From NCBI GenBank assembly GCA_963965975.1, contig OZ014412.1, positions 8,494,708 through 8,558,707 on the forward strand: DNA of 64,000 bases, read 5' to 3'. The notes beneath the pieces were generated by a model. That model did no database searches, was not told where the DNA came from, and saw nothing but the letters and a program-made list of their open reading frames with translations. This DNA comes from Xestospongia bergquistia. Taxonomy: Eukaryota > Porifera > Demospongiae > Haplosclerida > Petrosiidae. The position numbers and the translations under genes were made by a program. The number at the start of each line of letters is the position of its first letter. Within the stretch, counting starts at the first letter, position 1. This document shows positions 59,254 through 64,000 of the stretch, in pieces.

Positions 59254-59990
59254 ATGGAGATTAGAGCAAGGAGTAAATATCCTAACATTATTGACTTCAA
59301 GAAAAGACATTACAAACTCCTGAGTGATAATTTGGATATGTGTCTAGATTTTCTTGATTTTGCTCGCCAAGCAAAGGTATATAACTATATATTATTTCTT
59401 CATTGCATAGAAGGGGACTTCATACCACCTTTAATTGTAATCAAATATATTATTAATACTTGTTTGTTTAAAATAGTAATGTTTAAAATAGTAAATATGA
59501 GACCGCATTTAGTCCAACCAAAAAAGAACTGGAACAAGCTCACGATGCTGCAATTAAGGCTATCAAGGAAGAATTTCAGCAAAAATTTGAGCAACAAAAC
59601 GCTGAAGTGTTAACTCTAAGAGCTCTAGTTGAAGCACAAGCTGAACAAATGCGTTTAGCAGCTAGGGTGACAACAGTCAATGAACGTATGAACTGGAGGG
59701 ATCAATATTGCACTTTACTCTCAGTAAATAAACCAGAAGACAAAATATTGATGAGATACAAATGCTTTTGTGAAGAATGTGATTGGAAATCACATCAGAC
59801 TCTGCCTGTTAGTCCAGAAGAGGAAGGCAATCCAGAAAGTGGAAATAGACAAGAAAGGTTGGAAGGAGCCACAATAAATGCATATATTTTGCATGTAAAG
59901 CGTAAGCATAATGTAGACCTCAGGCAAATTGAATCAGGGCATGATCAGTACATGCCTGTACTGGAGTGTGTGTGCTGTAGTTGTAATTAG
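59254..59990 (+). CDS. Unknown tandem-repeat gene, best-preserved copy
   Basis: Exon 1 starts at ATG 59,254 (MEIRARSKYPNIIDF...LDFARQAK) with a possible donor after 59,376. The C-terminal exon is open from about 59,490 to the stop at 59,990. It holds a coiled coil (KKELEQAHDAAIKAIKEEFQ, FEQQNAEVL, LVEAQAEQMRLAAR), then WRDQYCTLLSVNKPEDK and a Cys/His cluster (CFCEECDWKSH ... HVKRKH) that could bind zinc, ending CVCCSCN. This is the only copy whose coiled coil has no frameshift. The His/Gln exon found in the 55.5 and 60.5 kb copies is deleted here, so the exon join is uncertain. Family not recognised; a transposon-derived or DNA-binding role is possible. Confidence 0.4.
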
Positions 59991-60200
59991 TATATTATTG
60001 TGAAAGGGGTCCCTAATTAAAATTTCAAAAATATAAAAAGTTTTAAAAAATTAGAAAATTCCATATACCAAAAAAATTAAATGTAATTTCTTTCTTTCTA
60101 TACATGTTTGGTCTTATTTTAGTTAATTTATATAACATTTTGAATTTACTTTGCTTTGCACTTATCATATATTATGACTTGTACATTTTTTCATTTAGGA

Positions 60201-60547
60201 TGGAGATTAGAACAAGTAAATATCCTAACATTTTAGACTTCATTAAATGACATTATAAACTCCTGAGTGATGATAATTTGGATCAGTGTCTAGATTTTCT
60301 TGATTTTGCTCGCCAAGCAAAGGTATATAACTATATATTATTTCTTCATTGCATAGAAGGGGACTTCAAACCACCTTTAATTGTAATCAAATATATTATT
60401 AATACTTGTTTGTTTAAAATAGTAATGTTTAAAATAGTAATGTTTATTAATGTTGCTTGTGTTTATGTTTGATTGTATTTTTGTTACAGTCTTGTCACCA
60501 CTGCCACCACCACCACCACCAACAACTGCAGCAGGACCAACAACAAG
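60201..60547 (+). pseudogene. Tandem unknown gene, copy with exon 1 and His/Gln exon
   Basis: Exon 1 starts MEIRTSKYPNILDFIK, then a TGA interrupts. LDFARQAK and the GCAAAG/GTATAT donor remain. Exon 2 is 60,490-60,547 with a GTTACAG acceptor and GTAAGT donor. A weak C-terminal exon relic lies at about 60,820-61,100 (ETKQSAAHEKIPSYKRK, NAYILHLKRKHNE). Confidence 0.45.
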
Positions 60548-60565
60548 GTAAGTAACTAAACCAAT

Positions 60566-60650
60566 TAACCCTTTGCTTCCCATTGACGAGTACACTCGTC
60601 ATTAAAAACACGGGCATAGTTACCGATGACGAGCATACACATTGCTTAAC
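60566..60650. repeat. TTAACCCTTTG terminus with GACGAGTACACTCGTC palindrome
   Basis: TTAACCCTTTGCTTCCCATTGACGA followed by a perfect palindrome. A near-copy lies at 55,637-55,720. TTAA plus CCCTTTG is the style of piggyBac-like element ends; no transposase was recognised in the window. Confidence 0.4.
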
Positions 60651-61199
60651 TTATATAATGTTTGGGACTCTAGTATTGCTGTATGGAAGCTGCTTTTTAA
60701 CTAGATGTTTTTTAGACAGCTAGATTGTAGGACTGAATTAATTGCTACTTCTCTATTCGCTATTGCTTGCAGACAATATATACTCTATAATTTATCTTAC
60801 ATCACGATACAAGCATTGCGCAATGAATTTGAGACTAAACAAAGTGCAGCCCATGAAAAAATTCCCAGCTACAAGCGGAAGTGTCAAATTTACAGGATAC
60901 AGTTGAAGTACAAGCTGAACGATTGTGTTCAGTAGTTGAGGTGAGAACAGTCAATGATTGTAGGGACTGGAGGGATCGATGTTGCACTTTACTCTCTGTA
61001 AATAATCCTGAAGAGAAAGTAACATGAGTCAAGAAGAAATGAAATGCAAGGAGCAACACTAAATGCATATATTTTGCATCTAAAACGCAAACATAATGAA
61101 AAAGTATATAAGTTACTTATAAAGTTCAACTACTGGCCATAACAGTGAACAGTAAATAGTGAACAAAATTGACTCTTAACGATAAACGTCTTTCTCACA

Positions 61200-61870
61200 A
61201 ATTCATGCGTGTGTGTGTGGCCCCTATATTTTGCATTTAAAATTATATTTTGCATTTTTAAAAATCTCTCTTTGTGTCCACGAATTGCCAATTCCTGATG
61301 AAGGGATGTGTATGTAAGAGTGTGGCCCTATATTTTGCATTTAAATTTGCATTTTAAATTATATTTTGCATTTAAAATTTTTAAAAATCCTATGAAAGGT
61401 CCCTGAGTCAGGGAACTTTCATAAGATTTAAAATCATCTTTCATTGTGTCCTATATTTTGCATTTAAAAAATATTTGTGTCCACGAATCGCCAATCCCTG
61501 ACGAAGGAGAAATCAGAGACAGTGGAGTTGCTTATCCAAGCCTTGTCTTCTTTCATCTTGTTCCTTCTTCACTTGGCTTTGCCCCCTTTCAAAAATATTG
61601 AGGGGGGGGGGGCTTTAGCCCCTTCAGCTCGCCTTCCTATTATTAATAGATGTGCTAAGTACATTAACTTGCAGCCTGTGCTTAAAAGTGCTTATACTTG
61701 CAGCCTGTGCTTAAAAGTGCTTATAAAGTACTTTAAAGCACTAAACCTATAAAGTGCTTAAGCACAAGCATAAATACTTATACATAATAAATGCTTGAAA
61801 GCACCTCCTAGCACTCCAAAAAATGTGCTTAAGCACAAGCACTGAAGTGCTTTCCCCATGTCTGTCCCTG
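61200..61870. repeat. Block of short repeats and hairpins
   Basis: ATATTTTGCATTTAAA elements recur several times. 61,393-61,425 is a hairpin (TATGAAAGGTCCCTGA against TCAGGGAACTTTCATA). 61,665-61,860 repeats CAGCCTGTGCTTAAAAGTGCTTATA and the palindrome AAGTGCTTAAGCAC. A run of G lies at about 61,600. Confidence 0.65.
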
Positions 61871-62159
61871 ATAGGATTTGAAAAAAAATATGTGAATACA
61901 TTAATTTTTTATGAATTTATTTACATTTCTGCATTGCACATAACGCCATCAAATGTTTATTAAAAAGAGATGAAGAAGCCACTCTTTAATCTCAATATTA
62001 ATCATTGGTTCTTTCATTTGTTGTTTGTCGTTGTCTTTGTTCTTTTTTTTTTGTTGTGGGTGCTGTAAAAGAACAGCATTTAGTTGGTGATACAGCCCAC
62101 CAGGAAAACTTAAAACTCAAGGTGTTCACTCAACTTACTCAAGTTTTATTAACTTGATT

Positions 62160-63180
62160 AATAGTTGAACTTCTTGTACACAATCAACTGCTGGATGTAA
62201 ATGCTAAGACCTTTAGAAAATCATATTGTGTATACTTCATCTAACAAGATTCTAAAAGTGTACTGCAGATTCAATCAATGCTATAGCACTCATTGTCATC
62301 GTGGTTCTTTTTGAGCTAAAATTATGTAAATTCACTGAAACTTGATTACATCAAATTAATTACATCAAATGAAAAAGAAATGTACATTCGATCAAAATGT
62401 TTTATGGTGCTTATGTTATTAAAAATTAATTATAAATTAGAATAATTTGCCCACGTAAGTCCATAAAACTTGCTATGGCATGAAAATTTTACATGTAAAA
62501 ATATTCCATTTGAATTAAACAAGAAAAATTATCGAATGCTTTGCCATTGCACAAATACAAAATACTACATGTATTCTGGGATTTTTTCATTTTGAGTTCA
62601 TACAAGTGCATAAGGTGTGTGCACTCGTCAATATTAAAAAAAAATACAAATGTTCACTGTAACAATGTCTCTATATTGCTACCCTGAACTGACTCAGGGA
62701 TTAACAATTTGATCCCTGGATGTGAATGCAAAGTCTAGCTGTTGAAAATCTCAGTTGTGTATATACTCCTGTACTCCTGCACTCCATCTAACAAAGTGTA
62801 TTGTAGATTCCTCAAAAGCCAAAAACCAGGAGAGAACCCCTTGCAACACTCAATCAATGCTTATAGCTTTTATTGTTGTTCTTTGAGCTAAAATTAAATT
62901 AATTTCTTCAAATTCACTTAATCTTTCACTGGATGATCATTTCATCTATTGAGAAGAAACATCAAACGTTTCTATGGTGCTTGTGTTAAAAACAATTAAA
63001 GACTACAATGATTTGCCCACATAAGCCTGCCAAACTTGTGGTGGTTCTTGTCATGAAAATTTTACATGTAAAAATATTTCATTTGAATTAAACAAGAAAG
63101 ATTATCGAATGCTTTGCCATTGCACAAATACAAAATACTACATGTATTCTGGGATTTTTTCATTTTGAGTTCATACTGTT
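62160..63180. repeat. Two-unit tandem repeat of about 570 bases
   Basis: Unit 1 ends at about 62,605 and unit 2 at about 63,176. Both contain CACTCAATCAATGC, TTTGAGCTAAAATTA and a nearly identical last 125 bases (GAAAATTTTACATGTAAAAA to TTTTGAGTTCATAC). No coding frame. Confidence 0.7.
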
Positions 63181-63849
63181 TCATGTTGGATAGGCATCTC
63201 CGTTAGTGAAAATGATATTATGCAACAGTGATGTTGTACATGAGCTTATACAATATTACTGCTGAATGATTATTAGCTGTACATGGACCTAGAGCTTTGC
63301 TTGTATGCAAGCTCTGAGTCCATGGAATCATGCACCATGCATCCATTTGAGTTATGAACACTTAATAGGTTCCTCAGATCAATTCGCAGATATTCAACAG
63401 GTGAGTCATTCATTTAAAATGGCAATTGAAGAAAAAGGTCATTCATTCATACCATTTCTTTCAGAGCACTTAAAATCTATTTTAATATATATTTTGAGTA
63501 AATGACATTTTTGATCTGATAGTTTCATAGCCCTCTAAGACATCTTTGTACTAATATCCATAATGCTATATTTGTGACAAAACTGAAGGACTACAAATAT
63601 AATCTGTAAAACAATTAACAGGAAGTGATAAATGATGTCATTGTTGATGTCAAGAATTGTTATAATAGAACATGTATTTGTATAATTAGAACTGTAATTT
63701 TGAATTACACGTAACCCACAGATGACTTCACAGGGTGAAAATTGTATTCATTAAATCCTTTAAAGTGCAAAATTTGAAGTATATCAACAATATGATATTA
63801 AAAGTGAGGTAACTTTTTGATATGTTATTTGAAAATTTTATAAAACAAT
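63181..63849. other. Unrecognised sequence
   Basis: The only notable frame (63,305-63,505) has no recognisable motif. Nothing else supported. Confidence 0.3.
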
Positions 63850-64000
63850 CTTCATCCACAGAATTCAATCATTAAAGTAAAGATCCCTTTTAAAGGTAAT
63901 CATCCTTGAAACAATAAGTTTCTTAGAAACTGATAAAGGGTATGATATGTTGGTCAGATCTAACACAATCAATGATTATATGTGGATTTAGAGTTTATGT
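63850..64000. repeat. Partial copy of the sequence around the kinase fragment
   Basis: CATCCACAGAATTCAATCA and the following TTTCTTAGAAACTGATAAA..TCAGATCTAACACAATCAAT..GGATTTAGAG match 51,485-51,505 and 52,030-52,115, but the kinase-coding middle is absent. Confidence 0.6.

Noticed and set aside
1..64000. tRNA or rRNA genes
   Set aside because: No cloverleaf with A/B box promoters or rRNA-like conserved stretch was noticed by eye; a tRNAscan or Infernal run would be decisive.

Overview
The window looks like AT-rich animal nuclear DNA. Genes have GT-AG introns and metazoan domains (death domains, ankyrin/ZU5 relics, C2H2 fingers, a protein-kinase N-lobe), and there is a recently inserted Ty3/gypsy element. 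Expanded death-domain and kinase families together with dense small repeats suggest a marine invertebrate, most likely a demosponge. That assignment is inference; the sequence does not name the species.

Positions 1-36,000 and 40,700-42,810 hold a tandemly amplified two- to three-gene module. A minus-strand two-exon gene encodes a SLOG-like (nucleotide-ligand Rossmann) protein. It sits head to head, 90-145 bp away, with a plus-strand intronless type I phosphoribosyltransferase (PRTase). Two versions alternate along the array. Alpha modules (starts near 1.0, 13.9 and 20.5 kb) have an intact SLOG-like gene. Beta modules (4.4, 10.2, 16.5 and 23.0 kb) have a broken SLOG-like gene and are followed by a plus-strand death-domain gene. 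Only the death-domain copy at 24,024-25,710 reads open through three exons. Two PRTases (27.4 and 42.2 kb) and one SLOG-like gene (32.4-35.2 kb) have no partner.

Positions 36,200-39,020 carry a minus-strand poly-C2H2 zinc-finger gene and the relic of a tandem duplicate. Positions 39,412-40,711 form a foldback element with arms of about 0.6 kb. Positions 42,060-43,590 are a second copy of the 27,240-29,230 block. A decayed minus-strand ankyrin-ZU5-death-domain gene lies at 45,070-46,530. A complete Ty3/gypsy retrotransposon with near-identical LTRs and a 5-bp target duplication occupies 46,910-51,462, followed by an isolated kinase N-lobe.

Positions 52,000-64,000 are repeat-rich. They contain tandem copies of an unrecognised small gene (N-terminal exon, His/Gln-rich exon, coiled-coil plus Cys/His C-terminal exon) and several satellite-like blocks.

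Functionally, the SLOG-like and PRTase proteins belong to superfamilies that act on or sense the ribose-phosphate/base linkage of nucleotides, and the beta units add a death-fold adaptor. Nucleotide signal handling coupled to a death-fold output is a plausible but untested reading.
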